Shown here: positions 1-8,587 of the stretch, piece after piece | How positions within the stretch are numbered: position 1 is the stretch's first letter | Layout: every line of letters starts with the position of its first letter | NCBI RefSeq assembly: GCF_047722505.1 | Contig: NZ_CP159814.1 | Span: 434,001 to 498,000 of the forward strand | Direction: 5' to 3' | DNA from: Pelagibacter sp047722505 | GTDB taxonomy: Bacteria > Pseudomonadota > Alphaproteobacteria > Pelagibacterales > Pelagibacteraceae | DNA: 64,000 nucleotides | Notes under the pieces: generated by a model | Told to the model about the DNA's origin: nothing | The model's database searches: none | The model's input: only the letters and a program-made list of their open reading frames with translations | Program-made: the position numbers and the translations under genes

Positions 1-2
1 TT

Positions 3-1316
3 AGTTCAACAACAGCCTACTTTATTAGAAATAAGACATGGGAGCTATCTGATATATACATAAAAGGTACAATATATATTGTAGTAATTTTTTTAATTTT
101 ATCATTTTTTAACTCTAAAGAACAAAGATATATAAAAGGAACAGTTCAATGGCTCAGAGTTGAATTTTTATTACTTGTTCAAACATTTGTTGTTGCAATT
201 TTATTAACTGTTATGCTTAAAATCACAGATGATTATTCTCGTATCTGGTTGTTTACTAATATAGGTATATCTTTTTTATTATTTCTATTTACTAAAGTAA
301 CGTTTGATTTTATTTATACTAAATTAGTAAGCTCAAACGTAATACAAAGAAATATTCTATTAATTGGTGATGCTGAAGGTTGTCAGAAAATTATTAAAGG
401 ATTTCCAAAAAAAATAAGTAATTCTATCATCAAATGTTTGATAGCAATTGATCAGGTGGATAAAAAAGACCTACATTTTTATGGAATTCCAAGTTTTGGT
501 TTGAACGAAAACTTTGGTCAGATATTAAATCATCACGCTATAGGGCAAGTATGGATCATTTCATCATCTAAAACACAATTATATATCGAAAGTTTGATAG
601 ACAGATTTCTAAACTTTTCTGTAGACTGTCGTTTAGTCCAACCTGAATCAAAATTTAGATTTGTTGAAGGGCTTGATAGTGATGCTGGATTTGATTTTTA
701 TAACATTTCATTTTCTCCTTTTTATGGAACAAGTTTTTTAATAAAAAGTTTATTTGATAAATTGTTTTCCACAATAGCCTTGATTCTCATGTCACCAATT
801 ATAATAATATTTGCTATATTAATTGTTATAGAAGACGGATTTCCAATATTTTTTAGTCAAAAAAGAACTGGTTGGGATGGAAAGTCATTTAATATTTTAA
901 AATTAAGATCAATTAAAAATATGAAAAATAGCAACGAGGCTTTACAAGTTAAAGCAGGAGATAGTAGGCTTTTAAAAGTTGGTAAAATTATCAGAAGATT
1001 AAGTATTGATGAATTGCCTCAATTTTTTAATGTTCTTAAGGGTGACATGGCGATAGTTGGGCCAAGACCTCATATGACAGATCATACGAAGTACTATTCA
1101 AATGATATCAAGAATTTTATGCAAAGACACAAATGTTTACCAGGTATAACAGGGTGGGCACAAGTAAATGGATCAAGAGGTCCCACCGATGAAGAGGGAG
1201 CTATGAATAAACGATTTCAACATGACTTATATTATATAAAAAATTGGAATTTAATGTTGGATGTGTATATTTTAATCAAAACAATGTTTGTAGTCTTGTT
1301 CCAAAAAGTTGATTAA
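3..1316 (+). CDS. Polyprenyl-phosphate sugar-1-phosphate transferase (WcaJ/EpsE-like), 5' partial
   Basis: Membrane enzyme that would load the first sugar phosphate onto undecaprenyl phosphate for exopolysaccharide or O-antigen synthesis. The frame is open from base 3 through an ATG at 213, so the gene begins before the window and that ATG is internal. The N-terminal part holds hydrophobic segments and a CoA-binding-like region (ILLIGDAEG); the C-terminal part is the bacterial sugar transferase domain with SQKRTGWDGK, LRSI, RRLSIDELPQ, GDMAIVGPRP and GITGWAQVNG, all family signatures. It ends with the usual short hydrophobic tail. The next gene starts 3 bases later, so they are likely cotranscribed. 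The sugar donor cannot be told from sequence. Confidence 0.9.
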   Translation, partial: SSTTAYFIRNKTWELSDIYIKGTIYIVVIFLILSFFNSKEQRYIKGTVQWLRVEFLLLVQTFVVAILLTVMLKITDDYSRIWLFTNIGISFLLFLFTKVTFDFIYTKLVSSNVIQRNILLIGDAEGCQKIIKGFPKKISNSIIKCLIAIDQVDKKDLHFYGIPSFGLNENFGQILNHHAIGQVWIISSSKTQLYIESLIDRFLNFSVDCRLVQPESKFRFVEGLDSDAGFDFYNISFSPFYGTSFLIKSLFDKLFSTIALILMSPIIIIFAILIVIEDGFPIFFSQKRTGWDGKSFNILKLRSIKNMKNSNEALQVKAGDSRLLKVGKIIRRLSIDELPQFFNVLKGDMAIVGPRPHMTDHTKYYSNDIKNFMQRHKCLPGITGWAQVNGSRGPTDEEGAMNKRFQHDLYYIKNWNLMLDVYILIKTMFVVLFQKVD

Positions 1317-1319
1317 AAA

Positions 1320-2042
1320 ATGAATATATTTGCTATTGGTGATATTCATGGTTGCTTAAATGAATTAACAGCTCTTCATAAAAAGATACTTACCCATGAT
1401 AAATTTGATGTAAAAAATGATCTAATCATTTATTTAGGAGATTATATTGATAGAGGAAAAAACTCAAAAGAAGTTATTAATCAAATTCTTAAATTAAAAA
1501 ATAATAAGATCAAAACTGTAAATTTAATGGGTAATCATGATGAATTCATGATTGATTTTTTATTTAATAACAAAAACAGTATTGAAAATTGGTTAAATTT
1601 TGGTCTTGATCAAACTCTTAGAAGTTATGGCATTGAAGTTGTCGACTTTATTAAAGATGGATTTGGAGATGATATTATTGATCAATTAAGGAATAGACTG
1701 TTAAGCATCATGAGTGAAGAACATATTAATTTCTTTAAAGGTCTAGAATTATCATTTTCATCAGAAAATTATTTATTTGTTCATGCTGGAATAGACCCCA
1801 ATAAAAAATTAGAAGATCAAACTAGGCAAGATTTTTTATGGTCAAGATCCAAAAGTTTTTTTGATAAGAATTTCAAAGCAGAAAAAATTATTGTTCATGG
1901 TCACACACCTGAAGAAAATATCATTAATAACTTACATAGGATAAATATTGATACTGGTTGTTATTTTTCAGGAAAATTAAGTAGTATATGCTTAAGTGAT
2001 TACGACGATAGTAGGCTATTTATCAACAATCTATTAAAGTAA
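1320..2042 (+). CDS. Calcineurin-like Ser/Thr protein phosphatase (PrpA/ApaH-type)
   Basis: A 240-residue soluble metallophosphatase. It carries the complete PPP-family metal motifs in order: GDIHGC near the N-terminus, GDYIDRG, GNHDEF, then VHAGIDP and VHGHTP in the C-terminal half. This set matches bacterial serine/threonine phosphatases and Ap4A hydrolases; the length is closer to the short phage/PrpA-type phosphatases than to ApaH (about 280). It follows the sugar transferase by 3 bases. Phosphatases of this kind sit next to polysaccharide genes in some marine bacteria, but the substrate here is not known. Confidence 0.88.
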   Translation: MNIFAIGDIHGCLNELTALHKKILTHDKFDVKNDLIIYLGDYIDRGKNSKEVINQILKLKNNKIKTVNLMGNHDEFMIDFLFNNKNSIENWLNFGLDQTLRSYGIEVVDFIKDGFGDDIIDQLRNRLLSIMSEEHINFFKGLELSFSSENYLFVHAGIDPNKKLEDQTRQDFLWSRSKSFFDKNFKAEKIIVHGHTPEENIINNLHRINIDTGCYFSGKLSSICLSDYDDSRLFINNLLK

Positions 2043-2070
2043 AGGTATTGGTTAATACAACCAATACTTG
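2042..2070 (+). repeat. Inverted repeat / hairpin just after the phosphatase stop
   Basis: Perfect 9-base arms GTATTGGTT (2045-2053) and AACCAATAC (2059-2067) around a 5-base loop, extendable by a G-T and an A-T pair. It starts 3 bases after the stop codon. There is no T run on the plus strand, so it is not a standard intrinsic terminator; it may be an RNA 3'-end-stabilising or processing hairpin, or a DNA operator for the next gene. Confidence 0.5.
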
Positions 2071-2121
2071 AAAAAATATGACCATCAATTATAAATAAGT
2101 CACAATTGATTCTAAATATTT

Positions 2122-3276
2122 ATGAAAATATATTCTATAAAAGAAATAGTAGAAGCTACAAATAGTTTTCTAAAGCCAAAAACAAAAACTTTACCAAAAA
2201 AAAGTAAAAAAATAAAAGATATAAAATTACCTCCCAAGACAGAAAGTATAATTGCTGAAGCAGAAAGTGCTATTTTAGATGAAAATAAAAAAAAGCCATT
2301 ATTATTAAACAATGAGGCACCTAACGTACCTAACTATAGCATAGATTCATTTAATTATAAAACTAAGATTAAACCAGAAGTAAAAGATCATATGATAAAT
2401 GAACTTTACTCGTATCTTAAAAAAAAGGTTAAGAAAAATACTCTTAAATTAATTATAGATGAACAGTTAGAGATAAAAAATTTAAGAAATGAAGTAAATA
2501 TTTTAAAACAAACTGAGGCTAATTTAAAAAAAAGTTATCAAGTATTAAAAAATGACCATGAGTCAGTTTTGTTAGATAATAAAAATTTAGAAATAAATAA
2601 AATACAATTAAATACTAAAATCAATGGATTAAGAAATAATAATGAAGTTTTACAAAAGAATTTAAATCAAATTACTGAAAATAAAGAAAAGTTAGATAAG
2701 GAAATTATAGAATTAAAAAGTGATAATAATGTTCTGCATAATAATTTGAATCAAGTTGCTGAAAATAATAAGGAGCTAGATATAGAAAATAATGATTTGA
2801 AAGCTGATTTAAATAAAACAAAAAATGATTTAAATGAAAATATAGAAAAAAATAGGGTTACTGAAATTCATAATAATGAACTTAAAAACACTGTATCAAG
2901 ATACATAGTTAATACAAAAAAAATACAAGAGAAACTTGATTTAGCAGAAAAATCAAATTATTTAAAATTAGATGCACAGACAGAAAAAGTAAAATTTTAC
3001 CAAGAGGATAATGTTAGATTGTCTGGTGAACTTCTAGCAGCACAAAAGAAAAATATAACAATTAAAGAAAATTTAAACTTTATAGAAACCGAAAAAGAAG
3101 AAATATCAAATAAAATTAAAGAACTTAATAAATCAATTGATGAAAAAACCAATATTATTCCATCAAATTTCATAAAACAAAATTTAGTTAAAACTGAAGA
3201 AAAAACGGAAACACTAAATGATAAAGAGCAAAAAAGCCTTGATGAAGTAATTAATAGAATTTTTGCTAAAATTTAA
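2122..3276 (+). CDS. Coiled-coil protein A, unknown function
   Basis: I do not recognise this 384-residue protein. After a Lys/Pro-rich N-terminus (about 1-85) it is almost entirely predicted coiled coil (about 90-345), with no signal peptide or membrane segment, so probably cytoplasmic. Residues 175-202 and 203-230 form a diverged 28-residue (four-heptad) tandem duplication. The block ELKNTVSR (253-260) and KFYQEDNVRL (291-300) and the tail LDEVINRIF recur in the protein encoded at 4053-4934, so the two are paralogues. A zinc-ribbon coiled-coil gene lies between them on the same strand. A structural or scaffold role is only a guess. Confidence 0.8.
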   Translation: MKIYSIKEIVEATNSFLKPKTKTLPKKSKKIKDIKLPPKTESIIAEAESAILDENKKKPLLLNNEAPNVPNYSIDSFNYKTKIKPEVKDHMINELYSYLKKKVKKNTLKLIIDEQLEIKNLRNEVNILKQTEANLKKSYQVLKNDHESVLLDNKNLEINKIQLNTKINGLRNNNEVLQKNLNQITENKEKLDKEIIELKSDNNVLHNNLNQVAENNKELDIENNDLKADLNKTKNDLNENIEKNRVTEIHNNELKNTVSRYIVNTKKIQEKLDLAEKSNYLKLDAQTEKVKFYQEDNVRLSGELLAAQKKNITIKENLNFIETEKEEISNKIKELNKSIDEKTNIIPSNFIKQNLVKTEEKTETLNDKEQKSLDEVINRIFAKI

Positions 3277-3369
3277 ATTTAATTTCAAACGATCCAAAAT
3301 AACTAACAATTTATACAATTAACAATCTTTTGTAATTATTGACTCATAATTTTTAAAAGGTTAAAATTA

Positions 3370-4032
3370 TTGAATAAATTTATGATGATACATTGCAAAA
3401 ATTGTAAACAAAAATTCTATGTTATGAATGAAAATTCTGAGCTTGAAGGTAAAGTGATTCAATGTAAGTATTGTAATGATCAATCAATATACGAGACAAA
3501 AACAGTATATTTAGAAAATAGATTAGAAGAATTAAGTAAAGATTTAGATAATGCTGATATAAAAATAAATTATAAAAAAAAAGAACACCAAGATAAAATA
3601 GATCAGCTTCATAATGATTTAAAAGACAAAAATAATGAATTAAAAAAACAAACATTATTACAAGAAAAAGTTAATGTTTTTGAAAATCGTTTAAAAGAAA
3701 CTGAAAAATTAAACTTAGAAGAATTAGAATTGGTAAATGAAGTTAAAAAAATTCAAAATAAAATTAGAACAACTTCTGAAAATATTTCCAGTCAAAACAA
3801 AGACATTGAGAATAAAACTAATTATTTAGAAACAAGAATAAGTTCATACACTACCGAGGAACCTGAAGAAAAAAACAATTCCTTAAACGAACAAAGTTTT
3901 AAAAATGATTCTGGTGAAATAGTAAGTATTAATAAAAATTTAGATACGTCAGAAAGACCTAATATAAATCAAAAAGAAGAGAATAATAAGATCAAAAAAT
4001 TTAAATTTTTTACACCTGGTTTTTTAGAATAG
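3370..4032 (+). CDS. Zinc-ribbon (MJ0042-like) coiled-coil protein, unknown function
   Basis: A 220-residue protein with two CxxC pairs near the N-terminus (Cys 9, 12, 32 and 35), spaced as in MJ0042-type zinc ribbons, followed by charged coiled coil (about 45-155) and a low-complexity acidic/Asn-rich part ending in a short aromatic tail (KKFKFFTPGFLE). The TTG start at 3370 is favoured by an AAAAGG Shine-Dalgarno 9 bases upstream; ATG codons at 3382 and 3385 are alternatives and keep both CxxC pairs. It sits 94 bases after coiled-coil gene A and 20 bases before its paralogue. No function can be assigned. Confidence 0.75.
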   Translation: MNKFMMIHCKNCKQKFYVMNENSELEGKVIQCKYCNDQSIYETKTVYLENRLEELSKDLDNADIKINYKKKEHQDKIDQLHNDLKDKNNELKKQTLLQEKVNVFENRLKETEKLNLEELELVNEVKKIQNKIRTTSENISSQNKDIENKTNYLETRISSYTTEEPEEKNNSLNEQSFKNDSGEIVSINKNLDTSERPNINQKEENNKIKKFKFFTPGFLE

Positions 4033-4052
4033 TTTAAGTAAAGTTTTCATTT

Positions 4053-4934
4053 ATGAACGATAAAAATGATGATTTGAATAAAACTAATCACCATTCACCT
4101 TTGGCATCTAATAATGATGATGCAAATTTAATAATTAAAGATGAGATTTTAAAAATTAATAATCTAATAAAAAATAAATTTCATTTACCAAAACTTGATC
4201 AAAACATTAAAGACAAATTTTTAGATATAAAAAAAGTTACTTTTGAATTAAAAAATGATTTTCAAGATCAATCATTAAAAATTTCGAACTTAATAAAAAA
4301 AGAAGAAAATGAAATTTATAACCTAAGTGAAAAAAATAATATACAATTCGAGATATTTGAAAATCAAAAGATATTAATTGAAACTTATAAGAGTAACAAA
4401 AATCAATTACAATCATATATCCTTAAATTAGAAAAAAAAATGGCTGAACAAAAGTCATCTAACAGAAATTTTTTGGTGAATAATACTGAATTAAAAAATA
4501 CTGTAAGTCGTTTTATCAAACATAATAAAAACCTACAAAATGTCATAAACCGATTAAAACATGCTCAATCCGACTCTTTAAAGTATAAATTGCGTACTGA
4601 AGAAATGTCTAATCAAATAAAATTTTACCAAGAAGACAATGTTAGATTATCGAATGAGATAATAAATATTAAAAAAAAATATGAAACAATTAAAAATAAT
4701 TTAGCTTCATCCGAAAAAGTAAAAGAAGATATTTTTAAACAAATTAAAGACTTAAACAATTCTTTAACTAAAACCAATATTGTTGGCACTCCATTTGTCA
4801 AAAAAATTGTTGAAGAAGAATCTATTAACTCAAAAGTATTAAACGATATTAAAGATAAAAACTTTAAAGATGAAGAAATTAAATCTGAAATAAATACAGA
4901 TTTAGACGAAGAAATTAATAATATTTTTAAATAA
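4053..4934 (+). CDS. Coiled-coil protein B, paralogue of protein A
   Basis: A 293-residue protein without signal peptide or membrane segment, mostly coiled coil from about residue 28 to 240. It shares with the protein at 2122-3276 the motifs ELKNTVSRF (146-154), KFYQEDNVRLS (190-200), a following IKKKYETIKNNL-like helix and the C-terminal LDEEINNIF. The spacing between the two main motifs is 6 residues longer than in protein A. It lacks the 28-residue repeat and has a different N-terminus, so the conserved unit is the C-terminal half. Likely the last gene of a three-gene operon; function unknown. Confidence 0.78.
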   Translation: MNDKNDDLNKTNHHSPLASNNDDANLIIKDEILKINNLIKNKFHLPKLDQNIKDKFLDIKKVTFELKNDFQDQSLKISNLIKKEENEIYNLSEKNNIQFEIFENQKILIETYKSNKNQLQSYILKLEKKMAEQKSSNRNFLVNNTELKNTVSRFIKHNKNLQNVINRLKHAQSDSLKYKLRTEEMSNQIKFYQEDNVRLSNEIINIKKKYETIKNNLASSEKVKEDIFKQIKDLNNSLTKTNIVGTPFVKKIVEEESINSKVLNDIKDKNFKDEEIKSEINTDLDEEINNIFK

Positions 4935-4949
4935 TTATATTGATTAATT

Positions 4950-5183
4950 TTATTCTGTTATTTCAAAAACTTCACATTTTTGACCAGTTTTCAATATTGT
5001 AAAATATGAATGCTCAGTTTCAACGTCCTCATAGGCTAATACTTGTGGACAATATGTCTTTGCTTGTTTGTAATGATTGCTATTATTAAATTCACATTCT
5101 CCACCTGAGCAATTTACAGTCGCTGCCATAAGACTATTAAAAACAAATAAATTTATTATCAATATATTGATAGATTTAATCAT
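4950..5183 (-). CDS. Small secreted cysteine-containing protein, unknown function
   Basis: A 77-residue ORF with a clear Sec signal peptide (basic MIKS, hydrophobic core, likely cleavage after LMAA at about residue 21). The mature part of about 56 residues has four cysteines (NCSGGEC, YC, KC), fitting two disulfides in the periplasm. It is convergent with the coiled-coil gene (15-base gap) and divergent from the TauE gene. I do not recognise a family. The signal peptide plus paired cysteines argue that it is real rather than a chance ORF. Confidence 0.6.
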   Translation of the reverse strand: MIKSINILIINLFVFNSLMAATVNCSGGECEFNNSNHYKQAKTYCPQVLAYEDVETEHSYFTILKTGQKCEVFEITE

Positions 5184-5291
5184 GTATAAACTTATATATT
5201 CTTTTTAATTAATTATCTCTATTGACTTACATATTATTGTCTTTATTGAAATGGTTGTATATGGATAATTATCATTTTTAGCTAAATATTT

Positions 5292-6371
5292 ATGGATGTA
5301 TTTTTACCTATAGCTCAAGTATTTGTTAATCCTATTGAGATACTTTTATTGAGTGCAATCGTTGGAGTGCTTTCAGGTTTATTTGGTGTTGGTGGTGGTT
5401 TTTTAATGACACCATTTTTAATTTTTTTAGGTGTACCACCTGCATATGCGGTTGCAAATGAAGCTAACAATATTCTTGCAACATCAGTTTCAGGATCAAC
5501 AACTCATTATTTAAAAAATACTTTAGATTATAAAATGGGTTTTATGATTGTTATTGGTGGAACAATTGGGACCGCATTAGGTATTTATATTTTTACATAT
5601 TTTAAAGGTATCGGAAAAATTGATACAGTTATTTCTTTAGCCTATATGTATATACTTGCAATAATTGGTACATTGATGTTAGTCGAAAGTCTTAGTGAAA
5701 TAGACAGAGCTAAAAGAAATCTTATAGTTAAAAAGAAATTACACGTTCATTATTGGATACATGGTCTTCCATTAAGAATGAGGTTTCCAAAATCAAAATT
5801 ATACGAAAGTATATTTACTCCAATCATAATTGGTTTATTTGTAGGGTTTATTGCTGCAATCATGGGGATAGGTGGTGCTTTTATATTGGTACCTGCAATG
5901 ATTTATATAATTAAAATGCCAACAAAATTAGTTCCAGGAACTTCTTTATTTGTAACAATTTTTGTGAGTGTCATAGTTACTTTTTTGCATTCATTTAATT
6001 TTGGATCTATAGACTTGATGTTGGTAGCAATGTTAGTTGTTGGATCAATTATAGGTGTTCAATTAGGACAAAAACTTGGTGAAAAAATTGACAGTTCTGG
6101 TTTAAAAGCATTATTAGCAATTTTACTATTAATAGTTGGAATAGCTATTGCTTATGAAACATTTTTTGCTGAGCAAGTAGATAAAGAAACAATACAAGTG
6201 TTAGCTTTAGATTTAAACTTTTTCTCACTATTTATTTTAGAATTTTCTAAAGACATGCCATTTTTCTATGGACTATTTTCAATTATGTTTGCAATTACTT
6301 TAGGGGTAGGTGCCGCTCTTATTAGGCGTGTTTTTTCTAATTTTAAAAAAAAGATGTTATTGAAATCTTAG
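5292..6371 (+). CDS. TauE/SafE-family membrane permease (probable sulfite/organosulfonate exporter)
   Basis: A 359-residue inner-membrane protein with about eight hydrophobic segments arranged as two related halves. Each half begins with a Gly-rich helix typical of the family: GLFGVGGGFLMTP (about 30-42) and AIMGIGGAFILVP (about 193-205). TauE/SafE proteins export sulfite, sulfoacetate or related anions. It is about 3 kb from suyAB/xsc, which generate sulfite, so export of sulfite is a reasonable inference, but the gene is not in the same operon. It is longer than the common 250-residue members because of a central loop and a C-terminal extension with extra hydrophobic segments. Confidence 0.85.
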   Translation: MDVFLPIAQVFVNPIEILLLSAIVGVLSGLFGVGGGFLMTPFLIFLGVPPAYAVANEANNILATSVSGSTTHYLKNTLDYKMGFMIVIGGTIGTALGIYIFTYFKGIGKIDTVISLAYMYILAIIGTLMLVESLSEIDRAKRNLIVKKKLHVHYWIHGLPLRMRFPKSKLYESIFTPIIIGLFVGFIAAIMGIGGAFILVPAMIYIIKMPTKLVPGTSLFVTIFVSVIVTFLHSFNFGSIDLMLVAMLVVGSIIGVQLGQKLGEKIDSSGLKALLAILLLIVGIAIAYETFFAEQVDKETIQVLALDLNFFSLFILEFSKDMPFFYGLFSIMFAITLGVGAALIRRVFSNFKKKMLLKS

Positions 6372-6410
6372 TTTAAAAATTTTTGTTTATAGAATTTATT
6401 TTTTTCTTAT

Positions 6411-7424
6411 CTATCTGTGGTAATTTTTATACCAATCAACAAAAGCAGAAATTCCATTAATGTAATTTATTTTTGGTTTAAATTTAATTATTTGATACAA
6501 AAGATTTGTATTAGATAAAGTTATTTTTATATCACCTTTTTGCATAGGCATATTATTTTTATTAGCTTTTTTATTCAATTTTTTTTCTAAAGCAGATATA
6601 AAATTTTTAAGATAAACTTTTTTTCGATTTCCAATATTAATTATTCTAAATGGAGCCACATTTGATAGACTATCATTTTTATACTGTCTTTTTTTGTTTT
6701 GAGAGGGTATTTTATTAATTAGCAATTCTATAGATTTTGTAACGTCATCTATATAAGTGAAGTCTCTGTACATCTCACCTTTGTTATATACATCAATTTT
6801 TTTATTTTTAATTATTGCTTTTGTAAACTTGAAATAGGCCATGTCTGGTCTGCCCCAAGGACCATATACCGTAAAAAAACGTAACATAGTAATTGGAATT
6901 TTCCAAAGTGACGAGTATGAATGTGCAATACTCTCTGCTGATTTTTTAGTTGCAGCATAAATATTTAATTGAGTATTTGTTTTATCGGTTTCTTTAAAAA
7001 TAGATTTCTTATTTGCTCCATAGACTGAAGAACTTGATGCCATCAGTAAATGTTTAACTTTAATCTTATGTGCAATTTCTATTATATTAAATGTTCCAAT
7101 TATATTTGAGGATAGGTATTTTCTTGGAACATCTAAGCTATATCTGACACCTGCTTGTGCGGCTAAATGGATTATTACCTGAGGTTTAAATTTTAAAACG
7201 CTTTTATTAAGTTTTTTTTGATCTTCGAGTTCACCTTTTATAAAACTAAAGTTTTTAAATTTTTTTAATATTTTATTTCTAGAAAGCTTAAGATTAACGT
7301 CATAATAATTATCAATTGAGTCGTAGCCAAAAATTTTATGTCCTTTCTTAAGTAAATTTAAAGCTAAAGAAAAACCTATAAACCCAGAAGAACCTGTTAT
7401 TAATATTTTTTTATTCTTATTCAT
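6411..7424 (-). CDS. NAD-dependent sugar epimerase, UDP-glucuronate 4-epimerase-like
   Basis: Extended SDR enzyme predicted to interconvert UDP-glucuronate and UDP-galacturonate for surface polysaccharide. The start MNKNKKILITG at 7424 is preferred over an upstream ATG at 7448 because it puts the Rossmann motif GSSGFIG at residues 11-17, as in relatives. Also present: HLAAQAGVRYS, YxxxK as NIYAATKKS, and FFTVYGPWGRPDM, which is characteristic of UDP-glucuronate epimerases. Length (337) fits. It is convergent with the TauE gene (40 bases) and is separate from the other polysaccharide genes, lying among sulfur-related genes. Confidence 0.85.
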   Translation of the reverse strand: MNKNKKILITGSSGFIGFSLALNLLKKGHKIFGYDSIDNYYDVNLKLSRNKILKKFKNFSFIKGELEDQKKLNKSVLKFKPQVIIHLAAQAGVRYSLDVPRKYLSSNIIGTFNIIEIAHKIKVKHLLMASSSSVYGANKKSIFKETDKTNTQLNIYAATKKSAESIAHSYSSLWKIPITMLRFFTVYGPWGRPDMAYFKFTKAIIKNKKIDVYNKGEMYRDFTYIDDVTKSIELLINKIPSQNKKRQYKNDSLSNVAPFRIINIGNRKKVYLKNFISALEKKLNKKANKNNMPMQKGDIKITLSNTNLLYQIIKFKPKINYINGISAFVDWYKNYHR

Positions 7425-7481
7425 TTGTTTAATATAATAATATAACAATATAACTGTTATAGAAATAGCTCAGTATATAAT

Positions 7482-8561
7482 TTATAAAAAAACTTTAAGA
7501 AAAGTCTCAAGACTAACAATACTAACTATTCCCACTGTTACAGCAGCTATTAATCCAACAACAAATGGTTTGTATCCCATAGATTTTAGTTCATTTAAAT
7601 TAATAGATATACCAACAGCAGCCATAGCCATAGTAAGGAAAACAGTAGCTAAGCTTTTAGTGTAATTGATTAAAGTTTTCCAAAATTCATAATTACCATT
7701 TTCTGTAGTAAATATTTGATCCCCAATGTTTCTTACAAAAATCATACCAATGAAACCAAGAACAAAATATGGGAAAATACTGAATATTGAGTAGTTTTTA
7801 TCTTTAACCTTACCCCTATTATATAAAAAACCAAATAGTGGCACCATGATTACTAAAAATGTATTTCTTATTAGTTTTGTAACTGTAGCTACATTTAAAG
7901 TCTCGGGGCTATTAAATTGTTGGTCATAAATTAATCCAGCTGCTGCTACTTGTGAAGTTTCATGAATAGCAGTTCCTAAAAATAAGCCTGCCATTACAGG
8001 TTCCCCATTAAAATACCATTCTGCAAAATAAGGATAAACAAGCATAGCTATAACACCAAACAAAGTAATATTAGCTATTGCATATGCAACTTCAGTTTTT
8101 TTTGCTTCTATAATAGGTGCCACTGCCACTATTGCTGTTGCCCCACAAACACTTGTGCCAATTGCTATTAAGTAAGACATTTTAGAAGAGATTGGAACTT
8201 TTTTAATTAATAGTTTAATAAGAATAAGAACACTTAATATACACACAATAATTAAGGGAATAGCAACTGTTCCAAATTTTAAAAACTCCTCAAAACTTAA
8301 TCTAATTCCTAAAAAAATTATCCCTAATTTAAGAATATATTTTTGAGTAAAATCTAAACCAATCATCATACCTGGTCTTGGAGTAAATGCATTTCCCATA
8401 ATAATTCCAAGTAAAATTGCAATCATTACTGTCGAAATGGGACTTTTAGTGGTTCCAAATAATTCTATCCCAATAACATTGTTTATTCCTTGTGAAAATA
8501 AACAAAAGACTAAAGCGAGTATTACTCCAGGAAGAAAAGTAATAATTTTTTGAGAATTCAT
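7482..8561 (-). CDS. YeiH-family putative sulfate/anion exporter
   Basis: A 359-residue integral membrane protein with about ten hydrophobic segments. The stretches PGMMIGLDF, LGIIFLGIRLSFEEF, GTSVCGATAIVAVAPII and TAIHETSQVAAAG are signatures of the UPF0324/YeiH family, annotated as putative sulfate exporters. It follows suyB by only 26 bases on the same strand, which places it in the suyAB transcript. In that setting it could export the sulfite, or sulfate made from it, released by sulfolactate cleavage. The family's transport substrate is inferred from genomic context rather than from anything visible here. Confidence 0.85.
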   Translation of the reverse strand: MNSQKIITFLPGVILALVFCLFSQGINNVIGIELFGTTKSPISTVMIAILLGIIMGNAFTPRPGMMIGLDFTQKYILKLGIIFLGIRLSFEEFLKFGTVAIPLIIVCILSVLILIKLLIKKVPISSKMSYLIAIGTSVCGATAIVAVAPIIEAKKTEVAYAIANITLFGVIAMLVYPYFAEWYFNGEPVMAGLFLGTAIHETSQVAAAGLIYDQQFNSPETLNVATVTKLIRNTFLVIMVPLFGFLYNRGKVKDKNYSIFSIFPYFVLGFIGMIFVRNIGDQIFTTENGNYEFWKTLINYTKSLATVFLTMAMAAVGISINLNELKSMGYKPFVVGLIAAVTVGIVSIVSLETFLKVFL

Positions 8562-8587
8562 GTTTACAGAGTAAAGAACTGTAAAAG

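Noticed and set aside
2112..2312. Antisense 66-residue hydrophobic ORF over the first coiled-coil gene
   Set aside because: Its composition is the complement of Lys/Glu-rich coiled-coil codons; no start signal or neighbour supports it.
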